This document shows, piece after piece, positions 44,083 to 57,970 of a stretch of DNA of 64,000 bases. The notes under the pieces were generated by a model that ran no database searches, was not told where the DNA came from, and saw only the letters and a list, made by a program, of their open reading frames with translations. The stretch is taken from positions 1 through 64,000 of the forward strand of contig CACZZZ010000003.1 in the NCBI GenBank assembly GCA_902785825.1. Reading direction: 5' to 3'. The DNA comes from an uncultured Bacteroidia bacterium. Its GTDB lineage: Bacteria; Bacteroidota; Bacteroidia; Bacteroidales; UBA932. Every line of letters begins with the position of its first letter. Position 1 is the first letter of the stretch. Both the position numbers and the translations under genes were made by a program.

Positions 44083-44880
44083 TTAGAAGCTGAATTTGTA
44101 GCCGATGCCTATGCTGGTGTTGAACTTCCGGTCATAGGTCAGGGACTTCAGCTTTGTGCCTTCCTTGTTGGTGTCGATCTCTTTGTCACGGCAATAGTCT
44201 CCCAGTACGAAGAAGTCGAAAGAGTTGCGAGGGTTAAGCTTCCATTCCACTCCAAGGGATCCCCTTAATCGATTGAAGTACGCGTCGTTGTAGCCTCCGA
44301 AAGAATAATCTGAATATGACTGGGTTGACGCGTTCCAAGTGGCTGTGCAGGAAGGGTCGTTGAACACGTTGCGGAGCTCCACATAGCCGTACGGTGTCAC
44401 TGTCTGGGAGGCCTTGTAGGATACCTTGAAGCGGCTCTTCAGGCCGAGCAGGTTGGGATTGTTCTGGTAGGCGTTTCCGACTTCCCTGTGGGTGTACTGG
44501 AGCCTTTCCTTGAGCGCGAACCTCCAGGGACCGGTCTTGTAGCTGAATGTGATGTCTCCATAGAGCCTGTGCCTGGGATTCCATTCTCCCGAGGAGTTCT
44601 TTTTCTGGATGAATATGTACCCTCCGCCTATTTTCAGCCAAGGGTTGATCTTGTATGTCAGCCCTGTGCCGAACTGGTAGCGTCCAAACTCGGAGAGATT
44701 GTCACTGAAACGGGCCTCTCCTTCAGCTGTCCAGTGGAACCCTTGGGATATCTTCTTGTCAGCGGTTACGGAGACCCTGGCTCCGAGCTCGGACTCCAGG
44801 TCGGTGTCCGTGCCTTGAGCTCTGGCGACCGAAGGGATGGCCGCGCAGATGACGAATGTGTATAATAATCTCTTTTTCAT
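44083..44880 (-). CDS. DUF2490 outer-membrane barrel protein
   Basis: The 265-residue protein has a signal peptide (cleavage at ARAQ) and alternating amphipathic strands (FRDNLSEFGRYQFGTGL-like, RHRLYGDITFSYKTG) ending in IGIGYKFSF, the mark of a beta-barrel with a terminal Phe. This is the Bacteroidetes DUF2490 family, small outer-membrane proteins of unknown role. It sits 4 bp after the DUF4956 gene. Confidence 0.8.
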   Translation of the reverse strand: MKKRLLYTFVICAAIPSVARAQGTDTDLESELGARVSVTADKKISQGFHWTAEGEARFSDNLSEFGRYQFGTGLTYKINPWLKIGGGYIFIQKKNSSGEWNPRHRLYGDITFSYKTGPWRFALKERLQYTHREVGNAYQNNPNLLGLKSRFKVSYKASQTVTPYGYVELRNVFNDPSCTATWNASTQSYSDYSFGGYNDAYFNRLRGSLGVEWKLNPRNSFDFFVLGDYCRDKEIDTNKEGTKLKSLTYDRKFNTSIGIGYKFSF

Positions 44881-44884
44881 AGCT

Positions 44885-45652
44885 TTATTGCTCTACAAAA
44901 TCCTTTGCCCTCGTGATTGTGTCGATCGTGGCGGTCTGGTCCTTTCCGAGGGTGTAATATACTTTGATAAACGCGGCGTCCTTGAGGAAATCGACATGAC
45001 CGACCTCAAGATTGTCGATCTTGAATCCGAGGCGCTTCTGAAGGTCTTCGACAAGCTCCGCCCTACGTTCGGGAACAATCAGCTCAATCCTGTCGTAAAG
45101 CACGAGCTTGGTGGAGGTGTGGTGGAGGAGCCGTGGGCTTTCCAGAACCCATATCAGACAGACAACCAGGGCATTTGCGATCACCATGACAGCCAAGGTG
45201 CCTCCGGCGAGCTCATAATGGGCGTTGGAGGTGGCCACTCCCACCATCTTATAGACAGGGGCCAGTCCATTCATTGCGGCAAGGGCAATGATCACGAACA
45301 GATAGGTCATCTCCCTGATCGGAACTGTCTCAGTGCGGTAGCGGATAACTCCGAATATGGCGAAAAGTCCGAGGGTGAGGCCTACACCGACTTCGACATT
45401 GCCCATCATGTAGAGGAGCATAAGCATCGCCGAGGAGAACACCATGAAGGTGAAGTAATAGTCCCGGCGGCGGCTCTTCCGGTAGTAGAAGAACTGGATC
45501 AGGATCCAGCACACGACCAGGTTGAGGAAGAAGCGGATGGCCAGCTCAGTGATGCTTTGGCTTGTTGTCATCATGGCGTCCGTAATGGACTGGACATCCA
45601 TGAGATCCTCATCGGCGAGGGTGAAATCCCCCAAGTCTTGCATTGAAATCAT
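44885..45652 (-). CDS. DUF4956 membrane protein
   Basis: The 255-residue protein has about five transmembrane segments between residues 45 and 170 (FNLVVCWILIQFFYY-type, FMVFSSAMLMLLYMMG, VGLTLGLFAIFGVI, YLFVIIALAAMNGLAPVY, AVMVIANALVVCLIW) and a C-terminal cytoplasmic domain with ferredoxin-like strands. This is the DUF4956 family that accompanies VTC-domain genes in many bacteria. The ATG overlaps the VTC stop as ATGA, so the two are coupled and probably interact. Function unproven. Confidence 0.8.
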   Translation of the reverse strand: MISMQDLGDFTLADEDLMDVQSITDAMMTTSQSITELAIRFFLNLVVCWILIQFFYYRKSRRRDYYFTFMVFSSAMLMLLYMMGNVEVGVGLTLGLFAIFGVIRYRTETVPIREMTYLFVIIALAAMNGLAPVYKMVGVATSNAHYELAGGTLAVMVIANALVVCLIWVLESPRLLHHTSTKLVLYDRIELIVPERRAELVEDLQKRLGFKIDNLEVGHVDFLKDAAFIKVYYTLGKDQTATIDTITRAKDFVEQ

Positions 45653-46422
45653 ATCACTTGTATTTTTTTGTTTATAATCTTCTCTATTGTCCTGATCTTG
45701 ATCTTGAATCGTCCGCTCTTGACAGAAGGATCAGTCAGTGTCACGGCGACGCAGTATTTGCTGACTCTCGCGGGCTTGACCCGATTGTCCAGGAGTATTC
45801 CCTTCATCTGGCTCTCTGCCCTGCCGTCCTGCTTCAGCTCAATGATGACAGCGTCTTGGAGGGAGGCCTTTTTGCCTGTGCGGAAATTATTGAACATCAA
45901 GTTCATGTCAATCGTGATCCTCTCTGTCTTGGCCGGGTTCACAAGGGTGATACGGTCGAAAGCTGTCGAAAGGACGGGGGAGAGTTGGTCGGCTGTGAAC
46001 ATCGAGTGCTCTGCCAGAAAAGCGGTGGCGTTTCTGTCGCCGGAGAAATCCTCCATCTCCTCCAGAGGAATCGACATCCTCTTTTTCTTGGTGCGTCCCT
46101 TGTTATTCTTGCGCTTGATCTCGAGATAGGCGTCCCCTGAGTTGACATAGACCCTGGTTCTGACCTTCTGCCTTTTCAGACGACGGTTGTGATGGTCCAG
46201 GAATGTCTTCAGTTCCGGAGTGTCGTAATAAATTGAGTTATAAGGACTGACCTGGGTTCCTTCCGCCTCCAGGGCCCTGTAGCCAGCCTTGGCCGCGTCC
46301 TCGAGTACCCGGACGAGGGTGGCCTCGTCCGTAAGGTACTTCGAGTCAATGCGGTTCATCAGCTTGATGGAGTCCATCTCCTCAAGGGTGATAGGGGCGA
46401 AAATATGAGGGATCTCAGGCAT
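45649..46422 (-). CDS. VTC-domain polyphosphate polymerase-like protein
   Basis: The 257-residue protein shows the VTC tunnel-fold marks: MNRIDSKYLTDEATL at the front, SIYYDTPEL, RTRVYVNSG, LEIKRKNNKGRTKKKR with the conserved basic residues and E, and a final RVSKYCVA. In yeast the VTC core makes polyphosphate from ATP. Bacterial homologues are often found with DUF4956 and CotH-type genes and may act on surface anions; whether this copy makes polyphosphate is unknown. No transmembrane part is present. It overlaps its neighbours on both sides. Confidence 0.85.
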   Translation of the reverse strand: MPEIPHIFAPITLEEMDSIKLMNRIDSKYLTDEATLVRVLEDAAKAGYRALEAEGTQVSPYNSIYYDTPELKTFLDHHNRRLKRQKVRTRVYVNSGDAYLEIKRKNNKGRTKKKRMSIPLEEMEDFSGDRNATAFLAEHSMFTADQLSPVLSTAFDRITLVNPAKTERITIDMNLMFNNFRTGKKASLQDAVIIELKQDGRAESQMKGILLDNRVKPARVSKYCVAVTLTDPSVKSGRFKIKIRTIEKIINKKIQVI

Positions 46423-46825
46423 CTTTGGTTATATATTCGTAAGTCTTCGTCGAGATGAGCTTTCCTTTGGTGTCGTAGGTGTACTGCACCTTCTTCTTAC
46501 CGAACTCGTTGTATTCGAACTTCTTGTAGTTCACGAGCTTATTTCTCTCGTCGTACAGTAGTTCCCTGGTCATCTGGAGGTTCTCACCCCATTCGAAGCG
46601 TTTGCGCCATTTCTGCTTCCCAGTGTAGTCATATTCGGTCTCCTCGATCTTTTTCCCTTCTGGGGAGAATACCGTCATGTGGTCCATGACCCTCGCGCCT
46701 CTGGCGTTGACGTTCCATTCCTTGACGACAAGGTTCTTCTTGTCCATGGTCTTTGTGGTCTGCTGCGCCCAGGCTCCGAGACAGCTGATCAGGAGGGCGG
46801 ATATGAGGATGATATATCTTTTCAT
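46415..46825 (-). CDS. Small secreted YD-like repeat protein
   Basis: ATG 46825 (MKRYIILISALLISCLG) gives a signal peptide cleaved near WAQ and 136 residues. The mature part has short strand-turn units (ETEYDYTGKQKWRKRFEWG, YDERNKLVNYKKFEYNEF, YTYDTKGKLISTKTYEY) similar to YD/MORN-type repeats. Function unknown. It lies 29 bp after the Cthe_2159-type gene and overlaps the start of the VTC gene by 8 bp, so it is inside the operon. Confidence 0.6.
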   Translation of the reverse strand: MKRYIILISALLISCLGAWAQQTTKTMDKKNLVVKEWNVNARGARVMDHMTVFSPEGKKIEETEYDYTGKQKWRKRFEWGENLQMTRELLYDERNKLVNYKKFEYNEFGKKKVQYTYDTKGKLISTKTYEYITKDA

Positions 46826-46854
46826 GTTCTTGAATATTAATTGTTTATATTCTT

Positions 46855-48717
46855 CTACCAGCCTCTTCCGGGGCCCCATCCGCCGCCGGGACCTCCCATG
46901 CCTCCACCCATTCCGCCGGAATAAGTGCTGAGGCTGGAGGTGGAGCCGCCGGATATTCCGGAAGTGGCCCAGATCCCGTTGCAGAATGTCGTGCCGCTGA
47001 CGCTCACGCCCTTGTAGGCGGATTTGAGGTTAGGGGCGGAGACCGCTACCGTGGAGACTCCTGAAGGAGCCTTGAATGCCGCGGTGTAGCCGCTGCCATC
47101 GCTCAGCGCGTTCCAACTGCCCGCTGTGCAGCTCATGCTATAGACGGTCTGGGACGCTGAATATCCGTTCTCAAGTCCTCCGTAGGCGACCACTGTCGCT
47201 CCGCTGTTGATATAGAGCTTGTAACCTCCCTCCGTGTTAGCGTCCAAAGCTACTTCAGGAGCGCCCTTTGTCGTGACGGCGAAGACATAACCTCCGTTAA
47301 GCTTCATGTTGCCGTTTGAGTCCATCGCGTCGTTCTGTGAGGAGAAGGCGTAAACATAGCCGTTGTTGACGTTCAGTTCTCCCTGGCAGTTGATGGCGTC
47401 GTCAGCTGAGGAGGTGACGTAGGTCTCGCCTCCGTTAAAGGTCATGTTGCCCTTGGCCTCGACTCCCTCACTCTTTGAGACAGACACGACTATCTTTCCA
47501 CCGCTGATCACCAGGTTGCCTCCGTAAACGTATTTGTTGCCGGATTTTTCCTTGTAACCTATCTTGATGCCCTTGGAAGACACGTCGTTGGACTCGCTTC
47601 CTGTTGTGGTGATGCTGAGGGTTCCTCCGGATATATAACTATCTGAGAGTTTGTGACTTGTCTCATCGTAGTCATAGCTTCCAGCGCTGATGCCTTTGCC
47701 TCCGGCTCCGGTATTCTTGATGGTGACCTTACCTCCGGTCATCGCGAAGTAGTTGTCAGCCTTGATTCCGGCCGTTCCCTTATATTCAGCGTCATCGCTG
47801 TCGTAGGCCACTCCGCCGCTGACATTGATCGTGCTCTCTCCGCCTTCGACGAGGACGTAGTCGTCAGAGCCGATGCCTTTCTTCATCGCCGCGGTTGTGG
47901 TGACCGAGATGGTTCCGTCGGAGATCTGGACATATTCCTTGCCCCTTATCCCATGACCTGCCGAGGATCCGGAAGAGACTGTGATATAAGGACTTCCCAT
48001 GATTCTCACGTAGTCGTCTGAGACGATGGCGGACTTGCCTTGCTTGTTGGTGGCATTGACAGTCAGCGATCCGCTACCGCTGAAGACAAGCTGGCCTTCG
48101 CTGAAGAAAACGGCCTTCATGTCCTCGTCATCGCTGGTGGTGTAGGCGGCTGACGAACCGTCGGCAAGGGTGTTGGATCCTTCAACCATGACGAATGTGC
48201 GCTTGCCGCTCTGGTTGTTGATGGCCGCTCCGCTGGGATTTGTGAGTGTCAGGCCGCTGAGCAGGATGGCCTGTTTCTTTGAGCTGTAGAGCTTGAACGA
48301 GCCATTGGTGCTGGAGCCTGTGAGTTTGTAGATGATGTTTTCGGTGCCGGTGTTCTTAACCGTGACGTGAGCTCCGCTGGCCGTGACGGAACCATTGTCG
48401 TCACCGCTGACGGAAACTGATGAGCCTGAATATGTGACAGTGATCGTCCTGTCGAACGTGGTGTTGGCCACATTATCGTCACTGTCATTCCCGGCCTGGT
48501 CTTCAGTGGTTGTCCCGGATGTGGTTTCTGTCGTTTCCGGATCCTGGGTCTCCGAATCTGATGGAGTCTGCGGATCGGTTTGTGTCTGCGTCTTAGACTG
48601 GTTCTCCTCACTTATTATTTCTTCATCGTAGTAGAAGATGTCATCGCCCTCGCAGCTCAGGGGAATTAATGAGACGGACAGCGCTACAACTGTCCGGATG
48701 ATTGATATTGCTTTCAT
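46855..48717 (-). CDS. Cthe_2159-type beta-helix surface lipoprotein
   Basis: The 620-residue protein has lipobox PLSC (C22), then an acidic, Thr/Ser/Asp-rich linker, then repeated strand rungs (ASGAHVTVKNTGTENII, GTISVTTTAAMKKGIGSDD, GKVTIKNTGAGGKGIS, GGYVFAVTTKGAPEV) typical of the carbohydrate-binding beta-helix family named for Cthe_2159 (DUF4353), where a Clostridium thermocellum member binds acidic plant polysaccharides. It ends in a Gly-rich tail (GGMGGGMGGPGGGWG). It likely sits on the surface and leads an operon with the VTC and DUF4956 genes. Confidence 0.8.
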   Translation of the reverse strand: MKAISIIRTVVALSVSLIPLSCEGDDIFYYDEEIISEENQSKTQTQTDPQTPSDSETQDPETTETTSGTTTEDQAGNDSDDNVANTTFDRTITVTYSGSSVSVSGDDNGSVTASGAHVTVKNTGTENIIYKLTGSSTNGSFKLYSSKKQAILLSGLTLTNPSGAAINNQSGKRTFVMVEGSNTLADGSSAAYTTSDDEDMKAVFFSEGQLVFSGSGSLTVNATNKQGKSAIVSDDYVRIMGSPYITVSSGSSAGHGIRGKEYVQISDGTISVTTTAAMKKGIGSDDYVLVEGGESTINVSGGVAYDSDDAEYKGTAGIKADNYFAMTGGKVTIKNTGAGGKGISAGSYDYDETSHKLSDSYISGGTLSITTTGSESNDVSSKGIKIGYKEKSGNKYVYGGNLVISGGKIVVSVSKSEGVEAKGNMTFNGGETYVTSSADDAINCQGELNVNNGYVYAFSSQNDAMDSNGNMKLNGGYVFAVTTKGAPEVALDANTEGGYKLYINSGATVVAYGGLENGYSASQTVYSMSCTAGSWNALSDGSGYTAAFKAPSGVSTVAVSAPNLKSAYKGVSVSGTTFCNGIWATSGISGGSTSSLSTYSGGMGGGMGGPGGGWGPGRGW

Positions 48718-48744
48718 ACCGACAAAAAGTTTTGTTATGTCGGT
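48718..48744 (-). promoter_or_regulatory. Leader hairpin abutting the start codon
   Basis: Immediately before the ATG at 48717 lies an inverted repeat, ACCGACA (48718-48724) and TGTCGGT (48738-48744), with an extra inner ACAAAA/TTTTGT match. In mRNA it would fold directly against the start codon and could hide the initiation region. Confidence 0.55.
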
Positions 48745-48750
48745 AACTAA

Positions 48751-48790
48751 ATGAAAATCAGGCCAAGCATCGAGTGATGCCTGGCCTGAT
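48751..48790 (-). terminator. Rho-independent terminator after rpoC
   Basis: Minus-strand stem ATCAGGCCAGGCATC/GATGCTTGGCCTGAT with a 4-nt loop, followed by TTTTCAT. Its stem contains one G-T type pair. It lies 32 nt after the rpoC stop and closes the ribosomal/RNA polymerase operon. Confidence 0.9.
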
Positions 48791-48821
48791 CGACAAATGG
48801 CCGAATTGTATCGACGAAATC

Positions 48822-51800
48822 CTAAAGCTCGCTCATCTCAGCCTCGTACTCGTCCTTGCGGCCGACCAGGATGTCCTGGAACTCCTTCTGACCGGTACCG
48901 GCCGGAATGAGGTGACCGCAGATGACGTTCTCCTTGAGGCCTTCGAGGTAGTCGACGCGACCTCTGATCGCAGCCTCGCTGAGCACCTTGGTGGTCTCCT
49001 GGAAGGAGGCAGCCGAGATGAAGCTGTTGGTACGGAGAGCGGCCCTGGTGATACCCTGGAGCACAAGCTTGGCGGTCGCGGGCTTCGCCTCGCGGGCAGC
49101 CATCATCTTGAGACCCTGGCGCTCGAGAGAAGCGTTCTCGTTCCTAAGGTCACGTGCATCCACGATGTCTCCCTGCATGTACCTCTGGCTGTCGCCGGAG
49201 TCAAGCACGATGAACTTGCCGAAGATGTTGTCGTTCGTGTCCATGAAATCCCACTTGTCCACAAGCTCCTCCTGGAGGAACTCGGTGTCGCCGGGATCCG
49301 TGATCTGAACCTTGCGCATCATCTGGCGGACGATGATCTCGAAATGCTTGTCGTTGATCTTCACACCCTGGAGGCGGTAAACGGCCTGGACCTCGTTGAC
49401 GATGTAGTCTTGAGCCTTGACAGGTCCGAGGATGTTGAGGATGTCGGTAGGGGAGATGCCACCGTCTGACAGCTTGGAGCCTGCCTTGACGTAGTCGTTC
49501 TCCTGGACAAGGATCTGCTTGGTTGTGGGCACGAGATAGTGCTTCTCGATACCGGCCTTGTTCTTGACGATGATCTCGCGGTTACCCCTCTTGACCTTGC
49601 CCATGAGCACCTCTCCGTTGATCTCGGAAAGGATAGCGGGCGCGGAAGGAGTCCTGGCCTCGAAGAGCTCTGTGACTCGGGGGAGACCTCCGGTGATATC
49701 GCTGGACTTACCGATCGCGCGGGGGATCTTGATGATCACGTCACCGACATTGACCTGGTCGCCGTTGTTCGGGATGATGTGGGCACCCACAGGCAGGTTG
49801 TACTGTCTGACCTGGTTGCCTTCAGCGTCGAGGATGATGATGGACGGGTTACGAGTCTTGTCCTTCGCCTCGATGATGACCTTATCCTTGTTGACAGCGA
49901 ACTCATCGGAGACCTCCTCGCGGTAGGTGACACCCTCGATGAGGTTGTCGAACTGAACCTTACCGGCGGTCTCGACGATGGTCGTGGCGTTGTAGGGATC
50001 CCACTCGCAGAGAAGGTCACCCTTGCTGATCTTGTCACCGTCCTTGAAGTACAGCCTGGAGCCGTAGGGCACGTCATAATGGGAATAGGTTATACCTGTG
50101 TTCTCATCTATGATGCTGACCTCGGTCATACGGCTGACCACGATATCCTGCACGGTTCCGTCGTCTCCGATCTTCTGGATGGTTCTGAGCTCCTCGAACA
50201 CGAGTTTTCCATCGTACTTGGACTCGATTGAGGAATCGGCGGCGGTGCTGGAAGCCGTACCACCGACGTGGAAGGTACGCAGGGTCAGCTGCGTTCCAGG
50301 CTCACCGATGGACTGGGCGGCGATCACACCGACAACCTCACCCTTCTCAACCATCCTGCTGGTCGCGAGGTTACGGCCGTAGCACTTGGCGCAGACACCC
50401 TTACGGGACTCGCAAGTGAGGACCGAACGGATCTCGACCTGCTCGATAGGCAGGGAATCGATCAGGTTGGCGGTGTCCTCGCGGATCTCCTCGCCGGCCT
50501 TGATGATAAGCTCGCCTGTCAGAGGGTTGAATATGTCGTGGACCGATGTACGGCCAAGGATACGCTCGCCAAGGGACTCGACGATCTCGTCCTTGTTCTT
50601 GATAGCTGTGGCGATAAGACCCCTCAGGGTGCCGCAGTCTTCCTCGGTGATGATCACATCGTGGGAGACATCGACGAGACGACGGGTCAGGTAACCAGCG
50701 TCAGCGGTCTTAAGGGCGGTGTCAGCCAGACCCTTACGAGCACCGTGGGTGGAGATGAAGTATTCCAAAACCGTCATTCCTTCCTTAAGGTTGGAGATGA
50801 TAGGGTTCTCGATGATCTCCGCTCCGGCGGCTCCGGACTTCTGCGGCTTAGCCATAAGGCCTCGCATACCGCAGAGCTGCTTGATCTGCTGTGTGGAACC
50901 ACGGGCTCCTGAATCCAGCATCATATAGACAGGGTTGAAGCCCTGCTGATCCGCTGAGATCTGCTTCTCGACGATTCCGGTAAGCCTGTTGTCGATGGAT
51001 GTCCAGAGGTCGATGACCTTGTTGTAACGCTCGTTGTTGGTGATGAAACCCATAGCGTAGTTGTTCTTGACATCCTCGACCTGCTTGTAACCCTGCTCGA
51101 TAAGGTCGGTCTTCTCCTTAGGAATGATGACATCCCCGAGGTTGAAGGATATACCGGCGCGGAAAGCCTGGTCGTAACCGAGGTTCTTGATGTCGTCCAG
51201 GAACTGGGCCGTACGGGTCACACCGGTGCTCTTGATGACTTCGGTGATGATCTTACGCAGAGGCTTCTTTCCGAGAACCTCGTTGACATAAGGCACCTCT
51301 TCCGGAACGAACTGGTTGACTATGATACGTCCGGCGGTCGTCTGGACGATATGCTCGCCCTTGGAGGGATCCTGCTTGTCAACAGGGAGCCTGACTCCGA
51401 TCTTGGCGTGCATGTCGATGGCCTTCTCGTTGTAAGCCACGATGACTTCCTCGGGACCGTAGAAGTTCATGCCCTCACCCTTGGCACCAGGACGAATCTT
51501 GGTGATGTAGTACAGACCGAGCACCATGTCCTGTGAAGGAACGGTGATAGGGGTACCGTTGGCGGGGTTAAGAATATTCTGGGATCCGAGCATCAGAAGC
51601 TGGGCCTCCATGATGGCGGCGTTGCCGAGCGGGAGGTGGACAGCCATCTGGTCACCATCGAAGTCGGCGTTGAAAGCCGTACAGGCGAGAGGGTGGAGCT
51701 GGATGGCCTTTCCTTCGATCATCCTGGGCTGGAAAGCCTGGATACCAAGCCTGTGGAGGGTAGGCGCACGGTTCAGGAGAACCGGGTGACCCTTCATGAC

Positions 51801-53072
51801 GTTCTCAAGGATGTCCCAGATGACAGGATCCTTGCGATCGACGATCTTCTTGGCGGACTTGACAGTCTTGACGATTCCGCGCTCGATGAGCTTGCGGATG
51901 ATGAACGGCTTGTAAAGCTCGGCGGCCATGAACTTCGGCAGACCGCACTCGTGCATGTTGAGCTCAGGTCCGACGACGATGACGGAACGGGCTGAGTAGT
52001 CAACACGCTTTCCGAGGAGGTTCTGGCGGAAACGACCCTGCTTACCCTTGAGGGAGTCTGACAGGGACTTCAGGGCCCTGTTGGTCTCGCTCTTGACGGC
52101 GCTGGACTTCTTGGAGTTGTCGAACAGTGAGTCAACAGCTTCCTGGAGCATGCGCTTCTCGTTGCGGAGGATGACCTCAGGAGCCTTGATCTCGATGAGC
52201 TTCTTAAGACGGTTGTTCCTGATGATGACCCTACGATAAAGGTCGTTGAGGTCGGTGGTGGCGAAACGGCCTCCATCGAGCGGAACCAAAGGACGGAGAT
52301 CCGGCGGAATCACAGGGATGACCTTCATGATCATCCATTCCGGACGGTTGATGTCCTTGGACTCGAGGAACCACTTCACGACGCTGAGCCTCTTGAGGAT
52401 CTCGGTCTTGCGCTGCTGGGATGTCTCAGTGAACATGCTCTGGCGCAGCTGCTTGGAGAGTTCGACGACATCTATTTCCTTGAGCAGGTCGTAGATTCCC
52501 TCGGCACCCATCTTGGCGACGAACTTGGCGGGATCCCCGTCAGGAAGGTTGCTGTTCTCAGGGAGCCTGGCGAGTACGTCGAGATATTCGTCCTCGGAGA
52601 GGAGTTCCATCTTCTCGACACCGCTTTCGCCGGGATTGACGACTATGTACTTCTCATAGTAGATAACAGACTCGAGCTTCTTCGCGGGAAGACCCAGAAG
52701 AGCGGAGATCTTGTTGGGAGCTGATTTGAAGTACCAGATGTGGGCCACGGGGACAGTCAGGGATATATGTCCCATCCTCTCCCTGCGCACCTTCTTCTCG
52801 GTCACCTCGACACCGCACCTGTCGCAGACGATTCCGCGGTAGCGGATCCTCTTGTATTTCCCGCAGTAGCACTCATAGTCCTTGGTCGGTCCGAAGATCT
52901 TCTCGCAGAACAGGCCGTCCCTCTCAGGCTTGTAGGTCCTGTAGTTGACGGTCTCCGGCTTGAGGACCTCGCCGCATGACCTCGCGCTGATGTCCTCAGG
53001 GGAGGCCAGGGAGATGCTGATCCTGGAGAAATTGCTCTTTACCTTGTTTTCCTTATTATTGAAAGTAGGCAT
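48822..53072 (-). CDS. rpoC: RNA polymerase subunit beta'
   Basis: The 1416-residue protein contains the catalytic Mg site [15 protein letters not shown], the N-terminal zinc ligands ([22 protein letters not shown]), the trigger/bridge region ([20 protein letters not shown]) and a C-terminal second zinc cluster ([16 protein letters not shown]). It is the catalytic partner of rpoB, 31 bp downstream of it in the same transcript. Start ATG 53072 is the first of the frame. Confidence 0.99.
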   Translation of the reverse strand: MPTFNNKENKVKSNFSRISISLASPEDISARSCGEVLKPETVNYRTYKPERDGLFCEKIFGPTKDYECYCGKYKRIRYRGIVCDRCGVEVTEKKVRRERMGHISLTVPVAHIWYFKSAPNKISALLGLPAKKLESVIYYEKYIVVNPGESGVEKMELLSEDEYLDVLARLPENSNLPDGDPAKFVAKMGAEGIYDLLKEIDVVELSKQLRQSMFTETSQQRKTEILKRLSVVKWFLESKDINRPEWMIMKVIPVIPPDLRPLVPLDGGRFATTDLNDLYRRVIIRNNRLKKLIEIKAPEVILRNEKRMLQEAVDSLFDNSKKSSAVKSETNRALKSLSDSLKGKQGRFRQNLLGKRVDYSARSVIVVGPELNMHECGLPKFMAAELYKPFIIRKLIERGIVKTVKSAKKIVDRKDPVIWDILENVMKGHPVLLNRAPTLHRLGIQAFQPRMIEGKAIQLHPLACTAFNADFDGDQMAVHLPLGNAAIMEAQLLMLGSQNILNPANGTPITVPSQDMVLGLYYITKIRPGAKGEGMNFYGPEEVIVAYNEKAIDMHAKIGVRLPVDKQDPSKGEHIVQTTAGRIIVNQFVPEEVPYVNEVLGKKPLRKIITEVIKSTGVTRTAQFLDDIKNLGYDQAFRAGISFNLGDVIIPKEKTDLIEQGYKQVEDVKNNYAMGFITNNERYNKVIDLWTSIDNRLTGIVEKQISADQQGFNPVYMMLDSGARGSTQQIKQLCGMRGLMAKPQKSGAAGAEIIENPIISNLKEGMTVLEYFISTHGARKGLADTALKTADAGYLTRRLVDVSHDVIITEEDCGTLRGLIATAIKNKDEIVESLGERILGRTSVHDIFNPLTGELIIKAGEEIREDTANLIDSLPIEQVEIRSVLTCESRKGVCAKCYGRNLATSRMVEKGEVVGVIAAQSIGEPGTQLTLRTFHVGGTASSTAADSSIESKYDGKLVFEELRTIQKIGDDGTVQDIVVSRMTEVSIIDENTGITYSHYDVPYGSRLYFKDGDKISKGDLLCEWDPYNATTIVETAGKVQFDNLIEGVTYREEVSDEFAVNKDKVIIEAKDKTRNPSIIILDAEGNQVRQYNLPVGAHIIPNNGDQVNVGDVIIKIPRAIGKSSDITGGLPRVTELFEARTPSAPAILSEINGEVLMGKVKRGNREIIVKNKAGIEKHYLVPTTKQILVQENDYVKAGSKLSDGGISPTDILNILGPVKAQDYIVNEVQAVYRLQGVKINDKHFEIIVRQMMRKVQITDPGDTEFLQEELVDKWDFMDTNDNIFGKFIVLDSGDSQRYMQGDIVDARDLRNENASLERQGLKMMAAREAKPATAKLVLQGITRAALRTNSFISAASFQETTKVLSEAAIRGRVDYLEGLKENVICGHLIPAGTGQKEFQDILVGRKDEYEAEMSEL

Positions 53073-53102
53073 ATTCTTGGATATGTTATCTTAAACTTGA
53101 GA

Positions 53103-56921
<3,819 letters not shown>

Positions 56922-56959
56922 GTTCTGCCTTTAGGAAATGGGGAAAAACTTTATACGAC

Positions 56960-56992
56960 AAAAAGGTTTAGAGCCCACTAGGCTCTAAACCT
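56960..56992 (-). terminator. rplL-rpoB attenuator hairpin
   Basis: On the minus strand AGGTTTAGAGCC and GGCTCTAAACCT form a perfect 12-bp stem, followed by TTTTT and then rpoB. A smaller hairpin TCCCGC-AA-GCGGGA lies at 57001-57014 just after the rplL stop. The position matches the well-known partial terminator between rplL and rpoB in E. coli, which lowers polymerase gene transcription relative to ribosomal genes. Confidence 0.85.
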
Positions 56993-57020
56993 GAAGATAA
57001 TCCCGCAAGCGGGAAGCTGT

Positions 57021-57395
57021 TTATTTGACCTCAACTTCGGCGCCTGCCTCCTCGAGGGCAGCCTTCAGTTGCTCAGCTTCCGCCTTGGAGACCTTCTCCT
57101 TCACAGTAGCGGGAGCGCCATCGACGAGATCCTTGGCTTCCTTAAGTCCAAGACCAAGAGCCTCCTTAACGGCCTTGATGACCTGGAGCTTAGCCTGACC
57201 AGCGGAGGTGAGGACAACGTCAAACTCGGTCTGCTCGGCGGGGCCAGCCTCAGCGGCCACGGCGGGACCAGCGACTGCGACAGCGGCTGCCGCGGGCTCG
57301 ATACCATACTCTTCCTTAAGAACCTTAGCGAGTTCCTGAACGTCTTTCACGGAGAGGTTAACCAACTCTTCCGCAAGTGCTTTTACATCTGCCAT
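57021..57395 (-). CDS. rplL: Ribosomal protein bL12 (L7/L12)
   Basis: A 124-residue protein with the N-terminal dimer domain ([19 protein letters not shown]), an Ala/Gly-rich hinge ([18 protein letters not shown]) and the C-terminal factor-binding domain ([20 protein letters not shown]). Multiple copies on L10 form the ribosome stalk that recruits translation GTPases. It is 33 bp after rplJ. Confidence 0.99.
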   Translation of the reverse strand: MADVKALAEELVNLSVKDVQELAKVLKEEYGIEPAAAAVAVAGPAVAAEAGPAEQTEFDVVLTSAGQAKLQVIKAVKEALGLGLKEAKDLVDGAPATVKEKVSKAEAEQLKAALEEAGAEVEVK

Positions 57396-57428
57396 AATTG
57401 ATAATTTTTGAATTGTTTATTGTTATTA

Positions 57429-57956
57429 TTATTCTTTTTCCGAGAGAGTCTTGACAAGACCCGCGATCGTCTGTCCGCCGCCATTCTGGAGAGCGGAAAT
57501 GACGTTGCGCATAGGAGCCTGGAGGAGGGAGATGATGTCTCCGATGAGCTCTTCCTTGGACTTGATAGCGCAGAGTTCCTCGAGCTTGTCAGCTCCGATG
57601 AAAGCGCACTCCTGGACGTAAGCGCCCTTGAGCTCAGGCTTCTCACCGAGCTCCTTCTGGAGCTTCTTGATGAGCTTGGCGGGGGCGTTAGGAGATTCGC
57701 TGAACATGACGGCCGTGTTGCCTTCGAGGATAGGGAGGATGTTCTGGATCTCCTCGTTCTCGATGCCCTTGATGACGTGAGCGAACAGGGTGTTCTTCAC
57801 GACGTTGAGCTTGATGCCCTGCTCGAAGCAAGCGCGACGGAGTTTTACTGTGTTCTCAGCATTCAGTCCCTCAATGTTGGTGAGGTAGAAGTTAGGATAC
57901 TGCTGGAGCTGCGCTGAGATGCTTTCAATAATCTGAGATTTGAGTTCTTTTTTCAT
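57429..57956 (-). CDS. rplJ: Ribosomal protein uL10
   Basis: A 175-residue protein with the L10 rRNA-binding N-terminal part (LNVVKNTLFAHVIKGIEN), NTAVMFSESPNAPAKLIKKL and a C-terminal helix that carries L12 dimers. It anchors the stalk to 23S rRNA. The gene is 14 bp after rplA and 33 bp before rplL; translational control by the L10-L12 complex on a leader is known in other bacteria but no room for one is visible here. Confidence 0.97.
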   Translation of the reverse strand: MKKELKSQIIESISAQLQQYPNFYLTNIEGLNAENTVKLRRACFEQGIKLNVVKNTLFAHVIKGIENEEIQNILPILEGNTAVMFSESPNAPAKLIKKLQKELGEKPELKGAYVQECAFIGADKLEELCAIKSKEELIGDIISLLQAPMRNVISALQNGGGQTIAGLVKTLSEKE

Positions 57957-57970
57957 GACTTGATAGCTTT

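Noticed and set aside
57957-57970. An L10 leader control element ahead of rplJ.
   Set aside because: Only 14 bases separate rplA and rplJ, so there is no room for the known leader structure.
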